DNA from: Phycisphaeraceae bacterium
GTDB lineage: Bacteria > Planctomycetota > Phycisphaerae > Phycisphaerales > UBA1924
NCBI GenBank assembly: GCA_020639155.1
Contig: JACKHF010000001.1
Location: 124,001 to 188,000 of the forward strand
DNA: 64,000 bases
Direction of reading: 5' to 3'
Positions 43,762 to 53,553 of this stretch are shown piece after piece. The notes under the pieces are model-generated. The model was not told the origin of the DNA and searched no databases. It was given only the letters and a program-made list of their open reading frames with translations. The first letter of the stretch is position 1; every line of letters begins with the position of its first letter. The position numbers and the translations under genes are program-made.

Positions 43762-45228
43762 ATGCACACACTACCACTCAACGAGCTTGCGTCGATCACC
43801 AATGGCCAATGGATCACCGAACCAACGGATACCGCGCCTGTTACTGGATTGACCAGTGATTCGCGCGAAGTGACAACGAATCTTGCGTTTGCAGCAATCA
43901 GAGGCGAGAAGACAGACGGGCACGAATACATTGCGAAGGCAATCGCATCCGGCGCGCGTCTCGTTATTGTCGAGCAGGATATTGACCCGGACTCGATACA
44001 TCACACATGCCCGATCCTGCGTGTTGATCGCACGATCGATGCGCTCGGCAAGCTTGCAACGGAGCATCGGAATCGACTCTCCGTTCCGGTTGTTGCGGTT
44101 GTCGGCGCCAATGGCAAGACATCAACCAAAGCTGCGATCGCGTGCGCAATCGGCTCGTTCGCGCACGTTCGATCAGCACCAAAGAGCTTCAACAATGATC
44201 TCGGTGTCCCTCTCACGCTGCTGAATACGACTGCTGATCATGAAGCAGTTGTCTGCGAGATCGGCACGAACGATCCTGGCGAGACCGCCCCACTCGCAGC
44301 AATGGTCCAGCCAAACATCCTCGTCATCACAGGCGCTGGTCGCGAACATCTTGAGGGACTCGGCTCAGTCGAAGGATCCGCAAGCGAAATCGAATCATGC
44401 CTTGCATCCATGCAACAGAACAGCTTCATCATCACAAACGCGGACGAGCCATTCACAAGCAATCTGACTGCACCAGAATGTACAACAACTCGCATAGGAT
44501 TTCATGAAAACGCGGATGCGCGTGTGTTCATCGATGAGCAATCCATCGATGGAATAACGATGACGCTGCGGGCACCAGTTCTGCTTGGAACACCGGTCAC
44601 GCTGCACCTGCACACCATCGCTGCACACAGCGCTCGAACCGCATCGATGGCTCTTGCTGCCTCGATGTGTGTGGCGCAGCGCACGGGAAGAAACACCCGT
44701 GAGATTCTCCCCGGGATCATCAGCGCGATATCGAATCGTCAGCCGGAACCAATGCGCATGGAAGTATCCTCGCACCAAACCGGTAACGGCGCGCTCACGC
44801 TCATCAACGACGCGTACAACGCCAACCCTGACTCCATGCAATCGGCTATGGAAACACTGGCAGCAATCGCATACGGGCATATGAGAGTCGTGCTTGTGCT
44901 CGGCGACATGCGTGAGACAGGCACTCATGCGCAAGCGGTTCACAAGGAACTTGCAGATCACATCGTCTCGCTTCGAGATCAGGCACGCCTCGAAATTGTC
45001 GCGTTTCTCGTTGGTACATCTGTCAAGTGGACACACGATCGGCTCTGTCAGGCTGGCATAGCCTCACACCTGTTCGTTGAACACCAGTCGTGCTCTGACG
45101 AAACCGCAGCACAGATTGCTGAGCATGCCAAGCCGAACGATCTCGTGCTGCTCAAAGCATCCAGATCGATCGGGCTGGAACGTGTTGCGGAGCATCTCGT
45201 GCGCCAGAATGCACCAATCAGCCGATGA
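43762..45228 (+). CDS. murF: UDP-MurNAc-pentapeptide synthetase MurF
   Basis: The ligase adds D-Ala-D-Ala to the stem tripeptide. The 488-residue protein has the ATP site VVGANGKTSTKAAIA, the Mur-ligase block CEIGTNDPGETAPLAAMVQP and the NDAYNANPDSM motif of MurF near residue 350. It starts 3 nt after murE, so translation is coupled. The C-terminal domain is complete. The gene is followed by mraY after 57 nt. Confidence 0.96.
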   Translation: MHTLPLNELASITNGQWITEPTDTAPVTGLTSDSREVTTNLAFAAIRGEKTDGHEYIAKAIASGARLVIVEQDIDPDSIHHTCPILRVDRTIDALGKLATEHRNRLSVPVVAVVGANGKTSTKAAIACAIGSFAHVRSAPKSFNNDLGVPLTLLNTTADHEAVVCEIGTNDPGETAPLAAMVQPNILVITGAGREHLEGLGSVEGSASEIESCLASMQQNSFIITNADEPFTSNLTAPECTTTRIGFHENADARVFIDEQSIDGITMTLRAPVLLGTPVTLHLHTIAAHSARTASMALAASMCVAQRTGRNTREILPGIISAISNRQPEPMRMEVSSHQTGNGALTLINDAYNANPDSMQSAMETLAAIAYGHMRVVLVLGDMRETGTHAQAVHKELADHIVSLRDQARLEIVAFLVGTSVKWTHDRLCQAGIASHLFVEHQSCSDETAAQIAEHAKPNDLVLLKASRSIGLERVAEHLVRQNAPISR

Positions 45229-45285
45229 CATGACAAGCATCCCTCATCCACTGCCCGCACCTCACCAAGAACCTACAACACTGCT

Positions 45286-46479
45286 GTGATACTCGCCATA
45301 CTCGACATGCTGCTCCGCTGGTGCGAGGGACTGTGGATCGGCAGGCCGATCAGATCGCTCGCTGGCCTGTTCAATCAGATTGAGTTCCGCGTGCTGTTTG
45401 CAGCGGGGATCGCGTTTGCAATTGTCATGGTGATGGGAAAACCGACGATCAGTTGGCTCGTCAGAAAACGGATCGGAGACACCGGCCAGACAGATGCCGA
45501 ACTGCTTCGAAGTGTTGCACAATCCAAAGCGAACACACCCTCGATGGGTGGCGTGCTCATTTGTGGCGCGGTACTCATCCTGACCTTTCTGCTCTGCGAT
45601 CTTTCAAACACCTACGTCCATCTCGTTCTTGTGACCGTCGTCTGGCTCTCGATTCTCGGCGGGTTCGATGATTGGCTCAAACTCACAGAAGCACGGCGCA
45701 GCGGTGGCAGGCAGGGTCTCCGCGCTTGGGAAAAACTCGTCTTCCAACTCGGGCTTGGGCTTATCATCGGTGTCTTCTCGTACATGGCTGGCGACAACCC
45801 CGAGACCGCTCCCAATATCCAGCACGCCCTGAACATCCCGTTCCAGCGCACCTACGTGCATGATCAGATCGCAGGACTCACGATCAACTCAGCGGTGTGG
45901 TTTCTTGGTCCAGTGGTCTACATCACTGTTGCAACACTCCTGCTCGGCTTGCTCAGCAACGCTGTCAATATCACAGATGGGCAGGATGGTCTCTCAGCAG
46001 GCATCGGCATGTTTGTGAGCATCGGTCTTATCGTGCTGTGCCTCGTTGCGGGAACGGAACAGCCAGCATCGCGACTGCTTGTTCCGTATGTGCCTGGTGC
46101 AGACGAACTCGCGGTCGTCAGCGGCGCACTGCTCGGAGCCCTGATCGGGTTTCTCTGGTTCAACTGCTCACCGGCATCCATCTTCATGGGTGATTGCGGC
46201 TCACTCACTATCGGTGGCATCATTGCGTTTGTCGCAATCGTCATCCGTCAGGAAGTCGTCGTGCTCGTCATGTGTGCTGTGTACGTCTGGGAGATTCTGT
46301 CTGTTATTCTGCAGGTCGGCTCGTACAGACTGCGCAACGGCAAGCGCATCTTCCTGATCGCACCCTACCACCACCATCTGCACCACAAGGGCTGGCCCGA
46401 ACAGCGCATTGTCGCGCGATTCTGGCTCATCACACTGCTCATGGTTATTCTTGGGCTTGCGACATTGAAGCTGCGCTAA
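45286..46479 (+). CDS. mraY: Phospho-MurNAc-pentapeptide transferase MraY
   Basis: The integral membrane enzyme joins phospho-MurNAc-pentapeptide to undecaprenyl phosphate to form lipid I. The 397 residues give about ten helices. Conserved parts are KANTPSMGGVLI, the acidic pair in LGGFDDWLKL, WFNCSPASIFMGDCGSL and the C-terminal KGWPEQRIVARFW. Two deviations are visible: the motif usually written NLTDGLDGL reads NITDGQDGL (Gln233), and the cytoplasmic HHHYELKGW block is HHHLHHKGW. The start is GTG 45286, with ATG 45307 as an alternative. It converges with the secreted protein to the right. Confidence 0.94.
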   Translation: MILAILDMLLRWCEGLWIGRPIRSLAGLFNQIEFRVLFAAGIAFAIVMVMGKPTISWLVRKRIGDTGQTDAELLRSVAQSKANTPSMGGVLICGAVLILTFLLCDLSNTYVHLVLVTVVWLSILGGFDDWLKLTEARRSGGRQGLRAWEKLVFQLGLGLIIGVFSYMAGDNPETAPNIQHALNIPFQRTYVHDQIAGLTINSAVWFLGPVVYITVATLLLGLLSNAVNITDGQDGLSAGIGMFVSIGLIVLCLVAGTEQPASRLLVPYVPGADELAVVSGALLGALIGFLWFNCSPASIFMGDCGSLTIGGIIAFVAIVIRQEVVVLVMCAVYVWEILSVILQVGSYRLRNGKRIFLIAPYHHHLHHKGWPEQRIVARFWLITLLMVILGLATLKLR

Positions 46480-46509
46480 AACCCCGCGCTGTCACAAAGT
46501 TGCAAAGAC

Positions 46510-47856
46510 TCAGGAAGCCCCTTCAGCGAACAGCAGCATATCTGTAATGCGCAGATGATCCTGAATCATACCGTACGCACCGCTGCCAAGCTCAAAGCGC
46601 AACTCCGACACACCAGACGGGATGTTTGCCCGCATGGCAGCAACAGGTGCATCTCCCGTGAACGTGCCTGACCAGATAGATCCCCAAGCACCGTTCTGCT
46701 TGGCGCGCACATCGAGCGTGCAGTTCCCCCACGTGCGGCATTCCTCAGGCAACACGACCGTGCCGACCAGCAATGCCCCCGTCTGAGAAACGGTGTGAAC
46801 ATCGACATCAACACGCATTGGACCTGGCAGATCCATCGCGAACGACTCGAAACGACGCGTGGGTTCAATGTGTGGATCGCGTGTCCACTCGCGACCATCG
46901 ATCGGCTGCACATCAAGAACGCTCGTCTCATCCAGTGCTTCCAATGAGCCTCGCACCCACACGATTTGCTCGATTGTGGGCAGCGTCAGCAGTGTCGACT
47001 GCCCGGTCACCAGAGGTACCACACGAGCACCATCCATGTCGAGACGCTGCATCTCGCATGCAATCTGCGTCCCATCGGTCAGGCGAACACTCGCAAAGTC
47101 CTCGTTGCCTGCGGGCTCGGTCCCGCTCACATCCGCCAACTCAACACGGGCAACACCAGAGATCGGCACACTGACCACGCCGGAATCTGTCTCAATACTC
47201 ACCTGCTCACCAATACCGAGAAGAAACCCGCTGAGCCAGTCGCCGTTGTCAAGCTCCACAAGATCCGCATCATGCTCAGGCATGCTTGCTTTCTTTGAGG
47301 TTTGTAGCACAACTTCTCGAACATGATCAAGATCAATACCGAGTTCACCAAGCACCGGGTGTGACCACGCGATCGTCATGTCATCACTCTGGCTTGCACG
47401 AAGATGACCTGCAAATCGATCTCCATTGCGAAGCACAAGAATCTGCTGTGATGAACTTCGTCGCGAAGTCGAAACGCGGACTCGTTGATCTGACTGCTTC
47501 GTCTCCCGATCAAACGCAACACCAATAAACCGTCGCATACCTGCATCAAGTTCTTCAGCAGGGTGCAACAGACCCGTTGTGTGTGTGCCGAGAACATTGG
47601 TGACACCGATTGAACCATCACGTCCGATTGTCAGTTCACCAGTGAACACCTGCAGTGAATCGGTCAGCACAGACCCTCGCAGCGTTTCCTGCGTGCGTGT
47701 GCCCACGATCTCATCTGGCAACGCTGTTATGATTTCCGCATCAGCGTAATACGACTGTCCATAGACACACACTGGTGCAACGAGACTCCACACCAAAGGT
47801 GCCAGCCAACGCGAACACAGTTGCTTGCCAATACGGTGAGAGATCATGCGTTTCAC
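46510..47856 (-). CDS. Secreted protein of the DUF4175/cyclase-repeat operon, unknown function
   Basis: The 448-residue protein has a signal peptide ending VCVYGQ (about residue 34). The body is made of strands with two similar segments, LVLRNGDRFAGHLRASQSDD and LVELDNGDWLSGFLLGIGE. These are short barrel-like repeats of the kind seen in planctomycete proteins where such units lead into a C-terminal NPCBM-like sugar-binding module. The last 130 residues (VDVDVHTVSQTGALLVGTVVL onward) fit such a carbohydrate-binding beta-sandwich loosely. It begins 4 nt inside the end of the upstream cyclase-like gene, so it is the last gene of a coupled operon. Confidence 0.75.
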   Translation of the reverse strand: MKRMISHRIGKQLCSRWLAPLVWSLVAPVCVYGQSYYADAEIITALPDEIVGTRTQETLRGSVLTDSLQVFTGELTIGRDGSIGVTNVLGTHTTGLLHPAEELDAGMRRFIGVAFDRETKQSDQRVRVSTSRRSSSQQILVLRNGDRFAGHLRASQSDDMTIAWSHPVLGELGIDLDHVREVVLQTSKKASMPEHDADLVELDNGDWLSGFLLGIGEQVSIETDSGVVSVPISGVARVELADVSGTEPAGNEDFASVRLTDGTQIACEMQRLDMDGARVVPLVTGQSTLLTLPTIEQIVWVRGSLEALDETSVLDVQPIDGREWTRDPHIEPTRRFESFAMDLPGPMRVDVDVHTVSQTGALLVGTVVLPEECRTWGNCTLDVRAKQNGAWGSIWSGTFTGDAPVAAMRANIPSGVSELRFELGSGAYGMIQDHLRITDMLLFAEGAS

Positions 47857-48917
47857 TTCTGAAAGATCGGCAAATATCGCTTGGGCATTTGGAGGACTAT
47901 CAACGCCATTGCTGTTGCATAATCGTCTCCAAAGCTGTTATCAGACCACGTGCCATTGCGAAGCTGTGAGGAAACCAGTTCCTCTCTTGCCGCTGGCCAC
48001 CACTGTGCCCAGTGATCACCACCCGCAAGGTACATCGCCTGCACAGCGTAGTAATGTCCATACCAGCGATGCGGCTGCTCATCGGTCAGACCGGGCATTC
48101 CTACCGTCTTGATGTAATCAAGACCCTCATCAATGGCTTTGTCTTCATAAATGCCCGCGTAATACATCGTCGCCACACCGGCAGCTGAACGCGCCCATCC
48201 GCTTGTCCCCGGATCCAGTTGGTACCTGAACCCACCATCAGGATTCTGGCAGTCGCGCACATACTTCACGGCTTTATCGATGACCTCTGACGACACTTCC
48301 AGCCCTGCATTCCGCGCTGATCGCAAACCCATCACCTGGCAGATTGTCACACTCACATCCGCATCAAACGGCACAGGGTTGTATCTCCACCCCCCCTGCT
48401 GATTCTGTGTCCGTTCGATCAAACGAACAGCTTTGACAAGAGCCTCGTGCGCACGCTGCGATTCGGGCGATTCCACGCCACCCGCACTCATACCCACAAT
48501 CTCACCAAGAAACAGCGTCGCAAACCCATGTCCGTACATCGGGCTTGTCACAGCTTCATCAGCGATCAGACCACTCTCTGAACTGCACGAGAGCACATAA
48601 TCAAGGGCTTTCTGCACCTGCTCGGCATACTTCCCTCGATCCGGCAGGTTCCCGTCAGCCATAAACGCGATTGCTGCAAGTGAAGTAATCGCAACATTTC
48701 GACCGAACCTGCCACCGAATGACCCGTCAGATGCTTGCATCGCTGCGAGCGCTTCGAGTCCCCTTTCCGTCGACATCTGCAGAGCTTCAGTAAACTCGTC
48801 CTGCGTTGGCGTATTCTGCGCACTGGCCGAAGGTTGTGGCGCAACTTGCGCAAACGCACTACTGGCGCCAAGCGTGCATACGATTATCGAAAAGATTGCC
48901 CCCACACGTTCGGTCAT
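47853..48917 (-). CDS. Exported prenyltransferase/squalene-cyclase-repeat protein
   Basis: The 354-residue protein has a signal peptide (ending SSAFAQ near residue 24) and a single alpha-barrel of terpene-cyclase-type repeats. The repeats are visible as AMQASDGSFGGRFGRNVAIT, RTQNQQGGWRYNPVPFDADV, DCQNPDGGFRYQLDPGTSGW and LRNGTWSDNSFGDDYATAMA. It lacks the DxDD motif of squalene-hopene cyclases and has only one barrel, so it is probably a binding or scaffold protein, not a cyclase. It overlaps both neighbours by 4 nt. Confidence 0.88.
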   Translation of the reverse strand: MTERVGAIFSIIVCTLGASSAFAQVAPQPSASAQNTPTQDEFTEALQMSTERGLEALAAMQASDGSFGGRFGRNVAITSLAAIAFMADGNLPDRGKYAEQVQKALDYVLSCSSESGLIADEAVTSPMYGHGFATLFLGEIVGMSAGGVESPESQRAHEALVKAVRLIERTQNQQGGWRYNPVPFDADVSVTICQVMGLRSARNAGLEVSSEVIDKAVKYVRDCQNPDGGFRYQLDPGTSGWARSAAGVATMYYAGIYEDKAIDEGLDYIKTVGMPGLTDEQPHRWYGHYYAVQAMYLAGGDHWAQWWPAAREELVSSQLRNGTWSDNSFGDDYATAMALIVLQMPKRYLPIFQK

Positions 48918-51900
48918 CGGTTCCCTTCTTCTGCGAGTCGCTTGTAATACGCTTCCGTAAGCGATCGGTACATCGAGCTGAACGAATCGCTTGATCCCTG
49001 CGTCAGCGTGTCACGCACGCGCGCCGGCAGGCTTCCCCAGCGCGCTTGTGCCGCGGTCACCATCGTGCCGGGCTGCGCGTCCCGACCTGCAACCGTATTC
49101 TGCTGGCCAGTGTTGTCGCCCTGTGGGTTCTGGTTCATTTCCTGATTCTGCTGCGATGGCTGCTGTTGCTGATCAGGATTGTTCTGCTGCTGGTTCTGGC
49201 TCTGTTGCTGCTGCTGCGATTGCTGGTTCTGTTGATTCCGCGCATCTTCAATCGTCTTCTCAAGATCGATCAGAATCTGTTCCTGAATACGTTGCGTTGT
49301 GATACCCGGATCGATCTTCTGCGTCAGACGCTCAGCAGCTCGAGACATGAGACGAGCGGCATTAACCAACGGATTGCTCTCACGCTCACCCTCGAGCAGT
49401 TGCCATAGCTCTGTATTGTGTTCCTCCACTTTCTCATCGGGAGCTTCTTCAAGACCGAGCAGATCATCCAGCGACCTCAAACCGGGATCAATCTCAGGCT
49501 GTTTATGCTCTGGATCGGAGGGTTGTTCGGGCTGAGAATTGAAAGCATCTTGTTCATTCGAAAAAACGAACACATCGAACCCCATGCCCGGCGGAAGTAC
49601 CGGCTGCTCATTCGGCGCAGCCTGACCGGGGCCTTGACGAGTCATGCGTTTGATGAGTACCTGTACTTCCTTCGCTATATCCTGCTGATATTGCCCAAGC
49701 GATTCAACATCTGCTTCGCTCGCACTCGATTCGTCCGCAAATCGCGTCTGCTCGCTGACATCAACTTGCATCGCGTGGAGCAGTTCCAGTTCTGCAAGTG
49801 CTTCAAAGAGCGGCTGATCCTGCCCGTTCTGGCTTTGCTGACTCCCGCCCTGATTGGACTGCGCCTCAGCAAACTCCTGACTGTTCTCACTCGCACGGTC
49901 CATCGCATCTGCAAGCTGGTCAAGCAGCTTGATTACCGCAGTTTGATCACGCACAACGCGCGTTGTTGCGGCTCCGTCGTTGAGCGTGCCAGCCGTCGAC
50001 TCAACAAGAGTGTCCATGCGACGATGCGCAAAGGCGAGTGTCGACGCATCAAACAACCCCTCATACTTCTCGGGAAGTTCTTTCAATAACTGCCCCACCT
50101 CGCGCTGCGACGCTGCAAGTCTGCGCACCAGCACACGCTCCTTGCGATTCAGATCCTTGTTTACATACGGCACGGTCTCTTCCTGGACTCGCACCTGGAT
50201 CTCACGTATTTCCGCGTACGCCTTGCGTAACTCCTTTTGCTGACGATCACGCTCGCGATTTGCACTCTCCGCACGCAGTCGCTCGGCGTCCTCCAGTGCA
50301 ACACTCAAATGTTCAAGCGACATCGTCTCTGCATCGTGCGCGCCCGGCGCATTTGAAACTCGAAGCATCTCGATCGCATCAAGCATCGACTCTTCTGCTT
50401 GTTTGAGTGAATCCACAACCGGTGCAGCATCAGGCATCGCACCGTTCGCAAGTTCAATGACAGGCCCCGTCGCCTGATGCAAAGCGATCATGCCACGATC
50501 AAGCAACTCCAGCACCGGCGCATTGGGGTGTTGCGACATCCTTGCGTCAAGGGTGCCAAGCTCGGACTCCTGCATCCCAACAAGCAACTCGATCTGCTGC
50601 TTCATGTCAGCAAACAATCGCTCAAGCACGCGATCACGTGTCTGCTCCGCCTGCTCAAACTGCTCCATCATCTCTTCGAGTGTCTCTGTCGCGGCCGTCT
50701 GGTCTCTCTGTGCCTGCTGATTCTGGTTGTTCTGCAAGCTGCTCGATGCCTGCTGCATCTGCTGGGACAGGTTCTGCTGACGCCCTGTCTGCTCGGCGTT
50801 GTTCACAACCTCAGCACCGACCGGGTCAGACTGTTGCAGGCGCTGCTGCTGATCTGAAAGCTCGTCGAGCATCTCCGCTGCACGCTGCGACAGTTCCTGC
50901 TGCGCCTGGGAGAGCTCATTCATCTCGGCACGTTCTGCTGGTGTCAACTGACTGTCGCGCTTGCCGAGCGTTCGTTCAGCAAAGTTCGCAGTACGCTGAT
51001 TTAACTGCTTCTGCTGTTCAAGTAATCTCGCAACAGAGCGCCGTGCAAGGAAGGCATCAGAACCCCTGTCCAGAGATTGCAGCAGATCACCGAGCGCATC
51101 ACGCACATCCTGCTGGTGCTCTCCCGACACCTTTGATGGCCCGGTATCTGCTTCATCCTCGCTGGCTTGATCGTTGTTCCATTTCTGCGCAGCCTCCTGC
51201 GATGCTTCCGACGCACGCTGTGCTGCCTTTGCCGCATCACTGAGCAAACGCGAAACATCTGCACGATCGAGCCCGTTCCGTTCGGCGCTCTGCATTGCGT
51301 CAACGATCGCACGCAACTGCGCGTTGAGGCGATCGGTGATAGCCTGCTGCTCCTGCTGTGTTGTGGATCGAACGCCGGAGGTGGTGTTTTCGATCATCGC
51401 GGCTTGCTGAGCATCAAGGGCCTTCGCCGCATCGCGCACCATGTCCAGCGACTGCCACATGCGGTCAACAAACTGTTCCTCCGACACCACCCGCAACCGA
51501 CGCATCCGCGATATCACCGGTTCCATCGGAGGATCAAGACCTGCCATGCGCATGTCCGTGCCAAGCGCGACAAGATGCACCTCGTCGCCGGGTTGTGCGC
51601 CAGTTTCTGCAATCGAGAGCATCGAAGTCAGCTTGACGTTCAGCAGGACGGCTCCATCAGCATCGCGCGAAGCAACTTCCATGCGATCATTCACAGGTTC
51701 TGGCGGCGCACCAGCCGACCCCTGCACCGCTCTTGCAAGCTGCCACGCAACCGATGCGCGTGAGAGCGCCACATCATCGACAACCTCACCGATAACATCA
51801 AACTTTGCTGTCGGCAGCACCCACTCGTCCTGCGCAGGTTCGAGCAGCGCAGGGGCTGGCAACTCATCAGCCACCGTTTCCAGTAGCAGTGTCGTATTCC

Positions 51901-53206
51901 GCTCACTCACAAGCCCGTCGCCATCCTCAAATCGCAGTGAAATCGGAATAGATTCGTGTAACTTGGCTTCGACTGTCACCTGAGAGCCAGCATGGGAAAT
52001 CTGTACGACTGGGGTCGCGTCGCCTGCACCATCTTTCCTGTTCACCCACTCCACACGAGTGATCGGTTTGTTCATGCTGAGCGTCGCATGCACTGCGGAC
52101 TGCTCAAGCACGCGAACAGGCTCAGCAATGGTGCTTCTGCCCTGATCCGCAAACGCAATGACCTGATCACCGACCACAAACCGGGACGCGTCAGCACCCA
52201 CTGAGATCGACGCACTGTCTGGAAAATACGCGGGTGGCAAGACGTGGACCTGCGCCGTTGTCACTGCTGGTGGATCTGCCAACCTCACTGTCATTGTGTC
52301 CGTGCTGTCGTCCAGCGTCTCAAACCAGTATCGAATACTCCACGTTGAGTTGTCACCCTCATTGCGGGACGCCCATGTTTCACGCCCGATGACCTGCTCG
52401 TACAGATCAGCGTGAGTGCCGTCGCTTGGCTGTGCTGCGAGCACCACCTGCCTGACATCACCCACTGGTTTGCGTCCCTGTAACACTTGGTACTTTGCAA
52501 CCACTCTGGTCTGTCCGGGTGCTCGATTCGTTTTCTCGATGTTTGCACGCAACACAAGTGCACGAGTCGTTGGCTGCACTGTTGCACCAGTCACGTCAGC
52601 TATCTGCGTCCGTTTCGGCCAACTGACATCCGACCACGGCGTAAGAACTCGTTGCGCGCCAATCCTTGTGATATCAGGTCTGACAACTGCAGCAACGCAT
52701 ACAGCAAGCGCTGCAACCGAAAAGACCAGCGTTGCGCGCACGAGACGCTTCGACTGGACAAATCGTCCTATCGCATGGAGGCGTTCATCTGCTTCAGCGA
52801 TGCCAACAATACTGTTCCCTATCTCGTGACGAAGCTGCTGATCACCTGATTGATGCTCAGCGAGTTGCACAACTGCTGCCAGAGCTTCGTCTTTCCGAGC
52901 ATCACCGGGCACCCGCAACGCAATATCACGCAGCGACGGATGGAATCGCAGGACAGGAAGCACCCATCGCCGGCAGATGAAAAGAATGACGACGATTGCA
53001 CACACCAATCCAACCAGTCGCACACTCGATGGAGCGCGGAACACAAAGTCGAGCGCTCCAGCAAGGAAGACTGCTGCCACAAGTCCAGCAAGGACCACGA
53101 GCACTCGTTCGAGCACCAGAACACGTCGAATCCTCGCACGGAACCCAGCAAGTGCACGAGCCACCCGCTGCACGTCCGGCTGGCGCTGGGTGTGTGTCTG
53201 AGTCAT
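48914..53206 (-). CDS. Very large DUF4175-like membrane protein with coiled coils
   Basis: The 1430-residue protein has two membrane helices near its start (about 36-55 and 62-78) and a third at about 155-171. A beta-rich extracytoplasmic part (about 200-550) follows, then a long helical region (about 580-1300) rich in Gln, Glu, Ala and Arg with coiled-coil heptads. A Q/N tract lies at about 1317-1365 and a compact C-terminal block after it (ARWGSLPARVRDTL...YRSLTEAYYKRLAE). This layout is the DUF4175-like type common in planctomycetes, often near MoxR/VWA genes; the function is unknown. It leads the operon and overlaps the cyclase-repeat gene by 4 nt. Confidence 0.85.
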   Translation of the reverse strand: MTQTHTQRQPDVQRVARALAGFRARIRRVLVLERVLVVLAGLVAAVFLAGALDFVFRAPSSVRLVGLVCAIVVILFICRRWVLPVLRFHPSLRDIALRVPGDARKDEALAAVVQLAEHQSGDQQLRHEIGNSIVGIAEADERLHAIGRFVQSKRLVRATLVFSVAALAVCVAAVVRPDITRIGAQRVLTPWSDVSWPKRTQIADVTGATVQPTTRALVLRANIEKTNRAPGQTRVVAKYQVLQGRKPVGDVRQVVLAAQPSDGTHADLYEQVIGRETWASRNEGDNSTWSIRYWFETLDDSTDTMTVRLADPPAVTTAQVHVLPPAYFPDSASISVGADASRFVVGDQVIAFADQGRSTIAEPVRVLEQSAVHATLSMNKPITRVEWVNRKDGAGDATPVVQISHAGSQVTVEAKLHESIPISLRFEDGDGLVSERNTTLLLETVADELPAPALLEPAQDEWVLPTAKFDVIGEVVDDVALSRASVAWQLARAVQGSAGAPPEPVNDRMEVASRDADGAVLLNVKLTSMLSIAETGAQPGDEVHLVALGTDMRMAGLDPPMEPVISRMRRLRVVSEEQFVDRMWQSLDMVRDAAKALDAQQAAMIENTTSGVRSTTQQEQQAITDRLNAQLRAIVDAMQSAERNGLDRADVSRLLSDAAKAAQRASEASQEAAQKWNNDQASEDEADTGPSKVSGEHQQDVRDALGDLLQSLDRGSDAFLARRSVARLLEQQKQLNQRTANFAERTLGKRDSQLTPAERAEMNELSQAQQELSQRAAEMLDELSDQQQRLQQSDPVGAEVVNNAEQTGRQQNLSQQMQQASSSLQNNQNQQAQRDQTAATETLEEMMEQFEQAEQTRDRVLERLFADMKQQIELLVGMQESELGTLDARMSQHPNAPVLELLDRGMIALHQATGPVIELANGAMPDAAPVVDSLKQAEESMLDAIEMLRVSNAPGAHDAETMSLEHLSVALEDAERLRAESANRERDRQQKELRKAYAEIREIQVRVQEETVPYVNKDLNRKERVLVRRLAASQREVGQLLKELPEKYEGLFDASTLAFAHRRMDTLVESTAGTLNDGAATTRVVRDQTAVIKLLDQLADAMDRASENSQEFAEAQSNQGGSQQSQNGQDQPLFEALAELELLHAMQVDVSEQTRFADESSASEADVESLGQYQQDIAKEVQVLIKRMTRQGPGQAAPNEQPVLPPGMGFDVFVFSNEQDAFNSQPEQPSDPEHKQPEIDPGLRSLDDLLGLEEAPDEKVEEHNTELWQLLEGERESNPLVNAARLMSRAAERLTQKIDPGITTQRIQEQILIDLEKTIEDARNQQNQQSQQQQQSQNQQQNNPDQQQQPSQQNQEMNQNPQGDNTGQQNTVAGRDAQPGTMVTAAQARWGSLPARVRDTLTQGSSDSFSSMYRSLTEAYYKRLAEEGNR
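49125..49250 (-). repeat. Gln/Asn-rich coding tract (low-complexity)
   Basis: About 40 codons of the DUF4175-like gene are almost only CAG/CAA/AAC. On the plus strand they read as runs of CTG/TTG-type triplets. This is an intrinsically disordered or aggregation-prone segment and may vary in length between strains. Confidence 0.85.
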
Positions 53207-53553
53207 TCGTGCTCCCGCAAAGAAGGCCTTGCATTCCCAGTCATCTGACGAGCAGATTCACGGGCTATGCATTCATATTCATTCGTACCGAATCCTCAAC
53301 AGTTCTATCGGCCTTACAAGGGTCTTCAATCGTCCGTTTTCGTCAATAAAAGCCCCATTTGAACGAATCCGGCATCATCCGATCCTTCTCAAACTCGCTG
53401 CTGCCATGCCGAACACCCATCCCCAGCGGTTCTGTTCCAAAATTGCATGCAACGGACACGTAACAAATCCATCTATACCAGCCCGCATTTATTGGCTGGC
53501 TATGCTCGCACATCACTTTTCAATCAGGACCTGAAATCACCAACCAGAGGCCA
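53207..53553. other. Divergent promoter region between the DUF4175-like operon and pgsA
   Basis: About 347 nt with no supported gene. Short frames are open but lack ribosome sites. It should carry two outward promoters. A modest inverted repeat, CCAGCC...GGCTGG around 53478-53499, lies about 55 nt before pgsA. No clear -35/-10 pair was chosen. Confidence 0.5.
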
